Assembly (NCBI GenBank): GCA_032622095.1
Contig: CP136069.1
Location: 157,595,043 to 157,659,042 of the forward strand
Direction: 5' to 3'
DNA: 64,000 nucleotides
Source of the DNA: Siphonodentalium dalli
Lineage: Eukaryota; Mollusca; Scaphopoda; Gadilida; Siphonodentaliidae
Position numbers and translations under genes: made by a program. A model generated the notes under the pieces. It was not told where the DNA came from and searched no databases. It was given only the letters and a program-made list of their open reading frames with translations. Below are positions 24,801 through 36,098 of the stretch, in pieces. Position 1 is the first letter of the stretch. Every line of letters starts with the position of its first letter.

Positions 24801-26794
24801 TTATACAATTGCAGTGAGCACCACCCATTGTCTGCGGGGAGAAAACCGAGCAGGAATAGCACTGCACTGCGAATTAACCGTCGTTCAAAATGTTCGTCTA
24901 GTTCGCATTCATTAGCTTTTAAAAGCTTTTGTTTATCAAACATACTGTTAGAGACAGTCCTCTGATTTGTGGCTATATAGGGCGAGATGAAACAATAACG
25001 CCCGAGTGATTCGTACTTCAAAGGTGCGCCAATGGTCATTATGGTGCACAGCGCAAACTAAAATCTTCCTATATTAGCATGTCAGTAGTATACTTTCAGC
25101 TGAATAGCTCGCTTATTTTACCAATAATAGCTCGACGCTCGACCTTCCAACCGAGCGAAATGAGAAAGTGGTCACGTTATTTGGAATTACATGTAGGTGC
25201 ACTCCTATATATGATATAGTTTAATCGTACATGTATGCATATATGGGATGGACAAATTATTAAGTTTTTTTGCAAATCAGAGGACCCAACCCCATCGAGA
25301 CTCCATATGAATTTTTTATAGATTTGTGGATTTGTTTTTGCTTCATGAGTCTGTGCATGTGGTATAGTACGTGCCTGCATGGCTACCACACATAAATGGG
25401 TTGAAATTATTCTCGTACTTTGATTTTCCAATCAATGATTTGTTGTTTCTAGACAAACAGTTGCATACATTCCTATTATATACTTTTGGTAAAACTGTTT
25501 GCCGTGGTCCGAATGTTGTTAAGTTTCAACCTTAGGGGAAATCTCTACCAGATAGAGCGCACCAGTCATGCTTCCGTTCTGACTTTGCAACCGGTTACGT
25601 ACTAGTCTGTGTTTCTATATTTAGCATGGGATTTTTCCAACCCGATCGATCCAAAGTCAAATGTTTTCTATGTGCTTTGAGAACAATTCCCAAACTAAAA
25701 CATAGTGACAGAGTGGAACACCAGAGCGGTAGTTTTGTTGACGATTTTCGCAAGCTACTCGTCAAAATTTTAGCAAATTAGAACTCTTTGTGTTTGACTT
25801 ACCGTTCGAGTTGTGAGAATGTCGTACACGTGCGTTTATACTCTTGTGATGATAAAATAATCGGAGAACCGAATCACATCGTTTCGAAATATAGTTCTTC
25901 GGTTTTAGTGGGACTTTTCAAACATAAGATTTTGTTCGATATTTTGTGTGCTTAACAAGGGCAGCATGTTGCTATGTTCGTATATATTTTAATATCGCGG
26001 AAGTCCACCAAATGTGGGTAAAATATCTCCGGTAGCAGCAGCAGTCTTACCGAGTCATGAATAAAGGTAAACCCTGCATGCAGGTTGGGCATTACTAACA
26101 CCCGGAGAGCTGGAGGCCAGCCCGGATGCTATGTTTTGAGTGTTTATGTCCAGAGTTCAAACTTATCTCACACCGAGTCGAACTGTGGTCGACCAAGTGT
26201 AGTGATGAATTATAGTATTTTAATCTTATTTTATGTCATAGATTATCATTAAACCGTATATCAAAGCACTATACAAAAATAATCTGTAACTCGAAAATAA
26301 AATGGGCCTTTAATGAAGTCATATATGATTCGGAATGTTTTCTCGACTCAAATTCACTGCAATAAACACAAAATGTGAAAAAGGAAATAATTATCGATAT
26401 GAAACACATATACACCATTAGAACAGTTCGAAACAAATTTATTGTATACATGTAAGAAGTAACATCAACTTCAGATAACAATGAACCAGTTGATTCTGTT
26501 TATCTAGACTGTAAAGACATATTATGGACTTGTTCGGGTGCATGAAACCGATAAGTTAGCATTCAGGTGCAATGCCAACTGAAGGAATGTACCACTCCAT
26601 AGAAAAACATCGTCTGAACTACGCTCAGTTGTAAATATTTACCTCTCGATTCAGGACACAATCGAGCGTCACTGCATTTAATTACTATATAAGAATGACG
26701 GTATCTGTTTTCAATTTGGATATAATATTTGTAACAATAACTACATTGAGGAAGAGTATTCTCCATTCTATATTTGATCACCCTATCGGAGTAT
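24801..26794. other. Unassigned DNA, no supported gene
   Basis: About 2 kb with short open frames only (up to 86 codons) and no recognised motif. It could include introns or old, unrecognisable repeats. Confidence 0.4.
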
Positions 26795-27190
26795 TTCACA
26801 TCACTTTAAGAAAGTGTTTGATTCCGTACCACACAGGAGACTTTTATGTAAAACTATAAATTCAAATATATACTTGGATGGATTCGATACCTTCTAAATA
26901 CATGTTAAGACAACAAAGTGCGCGCGTTGTATTTAATTCTTCCTTTTATGGATGGAGTAGAGTAACCAGCGGCATTCCAAAAACATAATATTTGGGTGGT
27001 AGGGGTGGGTGGGGTGGGGTCCATTATTTTTCATAAGATTTGCAATAGCCAAATGGTAATGTGTTAGTAACATGTTTGCAGATGACACAAAACTTGTTGG
27101 TAATTCGGATAATATCAATGTACAAGATACTAATGGAGGTTGCAGTTGGTCCCTAAAGTGGCAGATTCAGATGAAATTTATAAGATACCA
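26795..27190 (+). pseudogene. Decayed LINE reverse transcriptase fragment
   Basis: Three short palm-domain remnants lie in the correct order, separated by stops and frame changes: FKKVFDSVPHRRLL (about 26805-26850, motif A, with the catalytic Asp in VFDSVP), SGIPK (about 26970, the GVPQG-type box) and MFADDTKLVGNSDN (from 27072, the FADD catalytic box). No flanking endonuclease was found. It is a dead fragment whose clade cannot be judged. Confidence 0.75.
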
Positions 27191-27679
27191 TCTAGGAGAG
27201 AAGCAAATCAGGAAACTGAACACAATTAGAAAATCCATTGGAAAAATGACGAAGTTCCGGGCCCTCAAAGTTCGAATTTTGGACCGGGTGTGAACATTTT
27301 CTGATCCCGTATCATTTTTCGTCACAGCTAACGATCTAAATAGCTATGTTTTCGAATGGATCCCAGACAACGCCATCGTATTTGGCATTCCTCAAAACCC
27401 ATACAGACACAATTTCAGCTCAATACGTCGAAAACTGAACGATACATCGATCGACAAAGTTTACAATAGAATATTCCCATTGTAACTTAACTCCGGCCAG
27501 CAGTATCAAGTTGGGGAAACACATATAATATTTTAATGTCACCAAACTGCTGTTCACTCATATTAGCACTCATTCATTCATTTCCAATTTCGTATCGGTT
27601 GTCACAGCTTTTAATCGCCATGGGCTATTGTTAACACGTTTTCACACACGTTTGGTCAATATCTCCCCCGAAAATTGTT
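27191..27679. other. Unassigned DNA between LINE fragments
   Basis: No gene recognised. It may hold more decayed LINE sequence, but no motif stands out. Confidence 0.35.
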
Positions 27680-29970
27680 AGCCGTCACTTTCACGTATCT
27701 AAAATTAACAACGAACTGACAGAAATGCTTCAAAATGCTTGTCTGAAATGTATTCCAAATAAAACAGCTTGCATAAGAAAAGACTGTCCTCTTTGGCTGA
27801 CATGTGGTGTAAGAAAACTAATGCGCCAACGCAATAGACTACATAGAATCGCCAAACTAAAAAAATCCTTATCATCCTGGGTAAAATTTCGTATTGTTCG
27901 AAATCAATGTGTGAGCGCAGTCAGAAAAGCAAAAGTCGATTATGACAGTAAAATTGACCACATTTTGAGTGACAAAAACACTGATTCACCGACATGGTGG
28001 AAGAATCTGCAGAAAGTAATTTTCCCCACCACAAAAGCATTACCCCCCTTTTAAGCAACAACTGGTATTTAGTTTCCCCTTCAGAAAAGGCACATGCGTT
28101 GAAGGATTATTTTTGTGAAATATTTAAAGTTGATGATAATTTGTGCAGTACTCACTTGAGCTCTACCATTCAATATACAGAAACTGATCCTGAACTAGCG
28201 GAAGTTAAAACTACATCAGTCGACGTTTATAACGCTATTAAAAAGTTGAAAGTGCCCAAAGCCTGTGGCCCTGGTAATATTAGCCCACGTATGCTAAAAC
28301 AGTGTTCTTCGTCTCTTTCTGAACCACTTTCCCATTTTTATATATTTTCACAGACAAGAGTTACTATCCGCTTGAATGGAAAAAATCCAACGTGACTCCC
28401 ATTTTTAAAAATGGTGACCCAAGCGTAATAGCGAACTACCGCCCTATCTCACTTCTGAGCTGTATATCTAAAACTTATGAGAAGTGCATTTACAAATATC
28501 TTTGGACATACCTAGACGGAAATAAGTTACTTTCTGTTTACCAATCTAGATTAAAAAAAGGTGACTCTACAGTATATCAGCTTACTGACATATATGATTA
28601 TATTAGCAGATCTCTGGACGAAGGTAAAAAATTTCGATGTATTTTTTGTGACAAAAACAAAGCCTTTGACAAGGTTTGGCACAAAGGTCTTCTGTTTAAG
28701 CTTATGAAACTTGGAATAAAGGGTAAAGTATATGAACTAATTTCATCTTATCTCGAATGTCGTCAACAGAGTGTTATAATCGACAATGCTAGTTCTGACT
28801 GGCAAAATGTTTCCGCAGGTGTGCCTCAATGATCTGTATTAGACCCATTGTTATTCCTGATTTACATCAACGACATAACAGAAAATATCACGTGCAACAT
28901 ACGTCTATTTGCTGACGATACATCAATATATTTATGTGTCGAGAACCCTGTTTAGCAGCTGAAATAATTAATAGAGACATTGCCACTATTGTCAAATGGT
29001 CCCAAAAATGGCGTGTAAACTTTAATCCCCCCAAAACTGAAGCATTAATGATATCGAAGAAATCTACAAATACAGTTCACCCACCCTAATCATGGCTGGT
29101 TCTCACATAACTGAAATAGAAAATCACAAACATCTTGGTCTCACTTTTGACAACATCGGTTCATGGGAAACTCACATAAGTAACAGGTAAATATGATTAG
29201 GAAGCACAAATTCAGACTGATCAGAAAGACCCTTAAAAATATATATCTTGCTTTTGTTAGACCCACCCTTGAATATGCATCACCAGTATGGGATAACATA
29301 CCAAAATATATGAGCGATTATATCGAAGATATTCAGTATGAAATGACATGAATAGTCACTGGGGCCACGATAAGTACCAGCGATCGCAACCTACTATTAG
29401 AAACCGGTTGGGAAACAATTGCCTCACGTAGAACAAAACAGAAAATGATACAATTTTTCAAAATGACTAGTAACCAAGCTCCGTCTTATCTATCAAACAT
29501 GATTTCTCCCGATTCCACTTCATCTGGTTACAATTTTAGGCATGTTAGTATCCACCCGCCCAGCATTTACGTGAATACTTTTCTGCCTTCGGCTACACGA
29601 GCATGGAATAGTTTATCGAATTCAAAAAAATTGTCAAACACACTAGAAGAATTTAAGCGTAAATTAAACATTGACCGTGCGAAAATTGCAAATTTTTATC
29701 ACCAGTGTTATTCCAGGAAAGCCCAGATATATCATACTCGTATTATATTAGGTTGCAGCAACCTGAATCGTGACCTTGTTATTAATCACTTGAAAGAATC
29801 ACCATTGTGTCAATGCGGTAGTTTTGAAACTGAATCAGCTTACCATTTCTTCTTCCGATGCCCTCTTTACGCCATAATTAGATCAGAACTGCTAAGTAAC
29901 TTACCCGTAACCCGTAACTTACAACCGATGTTCTATTGTACGGATCTCACGAACTTCCAAACAAATTAAA
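27680..29970 (+). pseudogene. Decayed LINE ORF2: linker, reverse transcriptase and C-terminal zinc-knuckle-like domain
   Basis: The reading frame passes through at least three phases. 27725-28054 is a basic linker (CPLWLTCGVRKLMRQRNRL). 27994-28395 includes the KLKVPKACGPGNISPRMLK box that precedes the polymerase. 28392-28832 has NYRPISLL and a motif-A-like segment (CIFCDKNKAFDKVWH), and stops at the GVPQ box, where a TGA at 28830 replaces the usual glycine codon. The same frame then resumes with SVLDPLLFLIYINDI and the FADD box (28908-28919). After more damage, 29445-29969 holds the C-terminal region with CQCGSFETESAYHFFFRC (C-X-C-X9-H-X4-C). No endonuclease domain was recognised upstream, so the copy may be 5'-truncated. 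Confidence 0.88.
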
Positions 29971-30619
29971 TTCCGAATTATTCTTGGCGGTACATAAGTT
30001 TATTTTAGATAGTGGCCGTTTCTCATAGATCACTTCAGGTGACGCGGCTAGATTCCATTTGCATGAACCGCCTTTTCTCCTCCGTGGTCGTGACGCATTC
30101 GTGCAAGTGATTCCCCCACTGAACGGATGTTGTTGTGTTATTATGTATCGAATGTATGTTGTGTCAAACCTCTCTCCCTCTCTCTATCTCTCTCACTCTC
30201 TCTCTCTTTCATTCTCTCTCTCTCACCCTCACCCTTAACTTCCGTATTACAACGTTATACCGGTATCTCAATCCTAAACATGTAATAACATTCCAATAAA
30301 ACAAAAACTATATATCCCGTCTGCTTTACCTCAAGTGATATTCCTGTCACTCGAGGTAACATTTATTCCACGAGGAGAGGACTTTAAAAACATTTTGCGT
30401 GTTGTACAATCTTCTTCATAAATCTCAATGTATCTACATGTATATTGTGTCTGTGTTATATGTTTGATTTTTTAAAAATAAATATTGTTTACACCAATAT
30501 CTCCCCCGATCCGCAAAGCATTACCATATATATGTACTTAATGGCGGTCATTGTTTACCATCTATATATACTTAATTGTGCGCAGTATACGCACATCGAT
30601 CCCACCAATACGTTATATA
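29971..30619. other. LINE 3' flank and low-complexity DNA
   Basis: Contains the CT-rich microsatellite at 30172-30232 and an AATAAAACAAAAAC stretch near 30294 that could be the LINE 3' end. No gene. Confidence 0.45.
30172..30232. repeat. (CT)n-rich microsatellite
   Basis: Imperfect CTCTCT runs, including CTCTCACTCTCTCTCTCT. Confidence 0.9.
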
Positions 30620-30655
30620 CAACTTAATAATGGACTTACTACAGCCACAGAAGGG
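30608..30655 (+). repeat. Short dispersed repeat, copy 1 (second copy 34188-34245)
   Basis: TTATATACAACTTAATAATG followed by GACTT-CTACAG and CAGAAGGGTGACA matches 34188-34245 almost base for base. It directly precedes the LINE remnant at 30655. Confidence 0.7.
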
Positions 30656-32939
30656 TGACAGACCTGGAACATTACGCAGAACGTAACCAACCACAATTCT
30701 GGCGGAAACTCAATTGCAGATCAAATTCCCGGAATGACTTGTGTCCGGCAATGGAGTTCTGTGGTACCGTTTCTCGCGATTCTGACTCGATTATTTCTGG
30801 CTGGCGCTCATACTTCTCTACATTGTATTCTCCCGAACAACACTGATTCAGAATTTGACAATGCTGTAACCAGCAGTGTGGAACGGTATATTTCTGATGT
30901 TAGTGACCACACCTCTCTATTGTTTGAACCAATATCAGCAATGAAGGTAACAGATGCCATAAATATGACGAAAACAAATAAGGCACCAGGACATGACTCG
31001 ATTGTCAATGAACATTTGAAAAATGGTTCAGAAGTCTTATTGGAATGTTTACGTGTGCTGTTCAACGCTATTATGCAAATCGATTATATCCCTCAAGAAA
31101 TGAAATTAGGTGTCGTTATTCCATCGTATAAGGGACACCCAAAGTCAGCAATATTACCAGACAGTTACCGAGCAATTACCCTGCTACCGGTTATCTACAA
31201 ACTTTTCGAGGCGATCACCCTGAAACGAATACTTTGCACCAACTACCTCAAACATTTTCCGAGAACACTACAAAACGGTTTCCATAAAGGTGTAGGCTGC
31301 AACATGACGTCGTTTATACTTCAAGAAGCAATTTCATATATGCCAGAGATCACGACACAACAATGTTTGTTGCATTCTTGGACTCACAAAAAGCGTTTGA
31401 TCGTGTCTGACACATGGGACTATTATTCAAATTTATGAAACTTGGATTTCCGAGTAAATTCATAAGACTTCTCTCAAATATGCACACTGACACTGCGAGC
31501 AATGTTTTATACAACGGGAAATTTTCTGATAAATTTCACATTGGACAAGGAACAAGACAGGGAGTTTTGTTTCACCTTTGTTTTACCTTATCTTTATTAA
31601 CGATTTGTTGATCCAATTGAGTGGTTCACGTTTCGGCATGATTATAAACTCAGTGTCATGTGTTGCACCGACCACGGCCGATGACACACCCATTCTTTCT
31701 CTCACTAAGTCCGGCTTAGACAATCTTATCAGCACGTGCCACGCATATTGTGTTCAATGGCGATTCTTGCACGAAGAGTCTCATTGTTGTTTTCAATGAA
31801 AGCAAATCTCACTACAATCGTTCGGACAGACAATGGGAGATTGGAGAGAGTGTCATACGAGAAGAGAAGGAATGTACCCATCTCGGTCATCTCCAGAATA
31901 AGTTCTCAAACTACTCGTCTCGTGCCTCCACCGTGTCCTCAAAAATGAGGAAAAATTTCTTCTCTGTTACCGGCAATGCACTACTGAAATGTGCAACACC
32001 CTTGACAATATGTCATCTTCTGAAGACTGTAGTGTTGCCTAGAGCACTATACGGATGTGATGTAACTTTTCTTGACAACAGATCATCCATTGCCACCATG
32101 GAGCGGTCATTGAGAACGTGAGCCAAATTTGCACAGTCATTACCCAAGAAAGCAAGTACCAAGCTCAGTCTTGGCTTAGTCGGACTTCTTCCAATTCAGA
32201 TGGAAATTCACATGCGGAAGTTATGTTTCCTCGAAAGTCTGATCCATCTTCCTCCAGAAAAACAGATACCCTGAAACTGTTCATATTTAAGGCACATCTT
32301 TTTAGCCTCTTCCGTCGGCAAGTAAGTGGTTTTGTTTCGGAGATTTTCCCCATAGTTAATGAATATGGCCTTGAGTCCCATCTTGAAAACTTCACGCTGA
32401 ACGGATGCTTTCCAGATCTAAAATTTTGGAAAACTATAGTTAAGAACGTTGTAATAATTAAATACGCCGAACAGTGGAGGAATTCAGTTTCATTAGATGA
32501 CAACTTATTGATCCTTGGAAAAGTTTTTCAAGACCCACTATTTTGGTGGAAAATTTGGAAGATGCTCCAGTCTTATCCACGAGCATCCGCAAAACTGAAG
32601 AACATTGCCCTACTGTTGAACAGAACAACACATTGCAACAACCTAACGTGCCAACAATGCTTATATGTGTATGCCAATGAAATTGACCATGCCTTACATT
32701 CTTGCACTTCAATGTTTATTCTTGCTCTGATAAATCACTTATGGGACACAATAATCAACCACCATGGAATTTCCGTCACTATTTATCTCGACAGCCTCCC
32801 CAGATGTGATTTTTATGCTCTGCTCCTTGGTTCCGACGATCCACGCATCACATGGCAGATTGACCTGACGCGAGCAGATTATAGATACATCTGCATCATT
32901 CCTCCTGGCAATGACTATGTCGATGAGAGGATCTGCTAG
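30655..32939 (+). pseudogene. Decayed LINE ORF2 (second plus-strand element), frameshifted
   Basis: The coding trace changes frame several times. 30655-30846 gives WRSYFSTLYSPEQH. 30734-31438 gives NKAPGHDSIVNEHLK, then PDSYRAITLLPVIYKLFE (fingers) and QNGFHKGVGC. 31414-31611 contains GQGTRQGVL (the GxPQG-type box), and 31578-31799 has FINDLL and a TADD box in place of the usual F/YADD. 31750-32121 has ECTHLGHLQNKFS and VVLPRALYGCDV, typical of regions after the palm. 32118-32939 is a long C-terminal open frame with CNNLTCQQCLYVYANEIDHA, a cysteine/histidine cluster like the C-terminal knuckles of other LINEs. No endonuclease was recognised. It differs from the neighbouring LINE in nearly every motif, so it is a separate family. 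Confidence 0.82.
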
Positions 32940-32999
32940 AAGATGATCTACAAAACTTTCTTCCGACCATACGGATGTGAGATATCGAAAATGTTATTG

Positions 33000-34030
33000 T
33001 CGTTTGATTTTCAAACAATTTATTGGGGGGAATTAATTGTTTTTGGACCAATATTTGCATATTTTCCTATTTTTTGTCAAAAGTTTGGACTGAAATGGTC
33101 ATCAGTTGGAAATTTTCCAACCTTAGGGGGGTGACAGGTTGGAAATTTCCAACACTTGGAAAGCTTGTGTCCTGGTCCTCCCCGTGGCTAGTCAAAACTG
33201 CTACTAAATTTAAGAAAACAATATTGTCATACATTTGGTCAACATTGTCATTGGAATTGTCATCATTTGGAAATTTTCCAACCTAAGTGGGGGGGGGGGG
33301 GGGTGTCAGGTTTGAAATTTCCAACTCTAAGAAAACTTGAGGCTAGTCTAGTTGCTAGGATTTTGCGATTTTCTTGTTCAGATTTCAAAATTTTCGAACA
33401 CCGGCCGGAACCATGGTCGGCCCGGTGTGTCACTGAGCCTCCCCCGTGACCAATACAAAACTGCTAATTAGTTTAACAAAACAATAGTTTAGTACATTCG
33501 GTCAAACTTGTGGACTGAAATGGTCATCAGTTGGGGAATTTCCCAACCTAAGAGGGAGTATGAGGTTTGAAATTTTCAACACTAGGGAAGCTTCAATTGA
33601 GGCCAGTCTAGATGCTAGGATTTGCGATTTTCTTGTATAGTTTTCCAAATTTTCTCACACCGGGCTGAACAAACATGGACGGACACAATGTCCTGGTGTC
33701 TTACCCGTAGCCGTGTGCATTTGTCTGGAGTAGGCTACTAGATGTTAGGATTTATGCAATTCTCAGGTTAAAGTATCTGAATTTTCTTATACAGGGCATA
33801 TAGAACAACATAGTACATAGGATATTAGGCCTGAGGACTGATGTGCAGGGGGGTGCAAATGGAATTATGCAAAACTTGTGTTTGGTCTGTGATTCTGATT
33901 CAAGGGGGGGGGGGGGGTGCAAATGGAATTATGCAAAAAGTTGTGTTGGTGTGATTCCGACTCAAGGGGGGGGGGGGGGGTGCAGTTGGACACCCCCCAA
34001 CGGAGACCCTCTCGCCACATCCCTGCATGC
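33000..34030. repeat. Dispersed repeat with internal duplications and poly(G) runs
   Basis: The palindromic core GTTGGAAATTTTCCAAC recurs at about 33106 and, in diverged form, at 33266 and 33530, each followed by a G-run and a second TTGGAAATT. A ~62-bp unit (GTGCAAATGGAATTATGCAA up to a poly(G) run) then repeats two to three times at 33845-33985. It ends in CCCAACGGAGACCCT, as the 23690-24060 copy does. Open frames here are repeat by-products. Confidence 0.75.
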
Positions 34031-34187
34031 AATCTGACGCATATGCAAGCATTCTGAGCTTAAATACCTTAAATACCTTCAATATTCATGTTCTTTCTCT
34101 AAGAAACCATATTACTATATATACTGTCTTCTGTACATATTTGTGTAATATATTCAATATCTCCATAGAAGGAGGCAATAAAGATAT

Positions 34188-34245
34188 ATTATATACACAA
34201 CTTAATAATGGACTTTCTACAGACACAGTATCAGAAGGGTGACAA
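34188..34245 (+). repeat. Short dispersed repeat, copy 2
   Basis: Second copy of the sequence at 30608-30655; it ends just before the MITE at 34257. Confidence 0.7.
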
Positions 34246-34256
34246 CCCAAATCACA

Positions 34257-34407
34257 GGCCTTCTAAACAGTGACTGAGATCTTAATAAATAGACATTTAA
34301 TGCATCTATTCTCTATCACTTAGTATAAGAAGTATTTATTGTAACGTAAGTGGACTAGTTACTTCAAAAATATATAATATCACTCAATTATCACTGTTTA
34401 GAAGGCC
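34257..34407. mobile_element. Small MITE-like element, 151 bp
   Basis: Perfect 17-bp terminal inverted repeats: GGCCTTCTAAACAGTGA at 34257-34273 and its complement at 34391-34407. The interior is AT-rich and noncoding. No convincing target duplication was seen, so the family is unknown. Confidence 0.7.
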
Positions 34408-34903
34408 CAAATAATGCCAAAAAAGAACGTATTTTCGACGAAATAACGGAGATATCTGAAACAATTTACAACACCACACATGATCAACTTTGGCCGAATG
34501 TAGGTTAAATTTACCTATTTGGTGGGTGGGGTTGTGTGATATTTGGGGTGATTCTCTAAAATCACTTCTTCGAGAAAAAAAAGGCTCTTTTACATTTTTT
34601 TTGTCCGGCGATCAATCGCTCGCACAATAACGTGTCCAAAAGTTTTATTAGGTTGGGTTAAATACTAAAGCTTGGCTGTGCTCTATTAATACAATATTTA
34701 GGACAAGGAGAAGAAATAAAAGAAAGAAAAGAAAAAAGATAAGGGTAAGCTCAAACCAAAACGTACCTGGACCAAACCCAGCACTCTCCCGGATTTTCAA
34801 CCATCAACGAGCACTATCACTTACAATCCACAAACCCCAACCTTCAAATCACAACACATGTCCCCCTTAAATAGTCCTACAAGCAGAACTTCGTCCCCCA
34901 AAG
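34408..34903. other. Probable 5' untranslated region of the following LINE
   Basis: No gene. The last ~200 bp are purine-rich (AAGGAGAAGAAATAAAAGAA), then C/A-rich, immediately before the ORF1 ATG at 34904. The 5' end of the LINE cannot be fixed. Confidence 0.4.
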
Positions 34904-36034
34904 ATGGAGTATACAAAACAACTAGCCTCTGATTCCTTTGCTATCATTGACAAGGAAGATGCCATTCCTACCCCATGGAATCTTAAAACTAATAACAAAC
35001 GAACAAAGAGGAAATTGGACAATGAATTCGAAAGCAATAGCAAAAACCCACGATACAACAATAACCAGCCCAGTCAAAGCCAGAGTTAAAGATTATCCCT
35101 TACAACAGGTCAACCAATCCAAAAACTAACTCTATTTTCCGAAAATGCTACATCCGACATGAAAAATAGCCCATTTTTTCTTTAACAAATCGTGAAGGAT
35201 CAAAACTTTGAAATTCAATTGACCAAAAGTAGAAACCTATTAATATATCCAAGCGACATTAAGACAAAATTATATTTCATGAATCAGGCTTCCAGGGACC
35301 ACCCCATCCTTTCTAAAGTTACATTCCGCCCAACAAGAGGAAAAAGGGAATCGCCTACTAACCGACATGTGGTAATATGCGGGGTCAACCCAGAAATCCC
35401 AATTGAGGAAATTCAATGGGCTATAGGAACCCAGTACGAAGCAAAAAGAATGCACTCTGCCAAGCACGATGACGCCCCAACACGTAAAATTAAAGTAACA
35501 TGCCCGGATGAACCCAGCAAAGAAAGAATGCTAAAGGGGGTCCAACTTGGCGCCTATAAAAACTGGTTTAAAGTAGTAGAGTACCAACCCCCAGCTCACA
35601 TCACTCAATGCCTGAGGTGCTTCGGCTATAGACACAAAGTAGCCGGGTGCACAGCAGACAAGGAGTTATGCAAGAAATGCGCAGAACAGCATAATTATAA
35701 AACCTGCGAGTCGACAATAAGGAAATGTATTAACTGCGAGGGGGACCATCCAGCCTCCTTCAAGGGATGTATAGCATATAAAGTAGAAGCAGAAATAAAG
35801 GAAAAAAGAAAGCTGACATACGTCGCCGTGGCAAAAAAACCAGTAGAAACAAGTGAAGCCATCAGATTCGCCGCCACAATTGTGGAATGCCTTATAGAAT
35901 TCAAAACTTGTAATGATAGCAACGCTATTCTACAAAAAGTCACCGAAAAAGTAAGCCAACATTTCAAAACAAATATCCACAGTTCCTGTGTAAGAGATTA
36001 CACCCGTGAAATAAACAAAATAAACCAGAACTAA
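34904..36034 (+). pseudogene. LINE ORF1: Gag-like nucleic-acid-binding protein with three zinc knuckles
   Basis: In Jockey-type elements ORF1 binds the element RNA. The frame opens with ATG at 34904 (MEYTKQLASDSFAIIDKEDA) and a basic KTNNKRTKRKLDNE segment. It is interrupted by TAA at 35087 and again at 35183, then continues in the same phase to a stop at 36034, about 376 codons in all. The second part has a PRE-domain-like stretch (RHVVICGVNPEIPIEEIQWA), then three knuckles: CLRCFGYRHKVAGC (C-X2-C-X4-H-X4-C), CKKCAEQHNYKTC (C-X2-C-X3-H-X4-C) and CINCEGDHPASFKGC (C-X2-C-X3-H-X6-C). The apparent start at 35192 is a GTG inside the frame and not a true initiator. Confidence 0.88.
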
Positions 36035-36098
36035 AGATTAATTATTCTTCTCAAAACAATATCTACATTCAACAATATTTACATTCAACAGTCAAATA

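Noticed and set aside
35192-35194. Start codon of LINE ORF1 at 35192
   Set aside because: It is a GTG in the middle of a frame that opens with ATG at 34904 and is broken by stops at 35087 and 35183.
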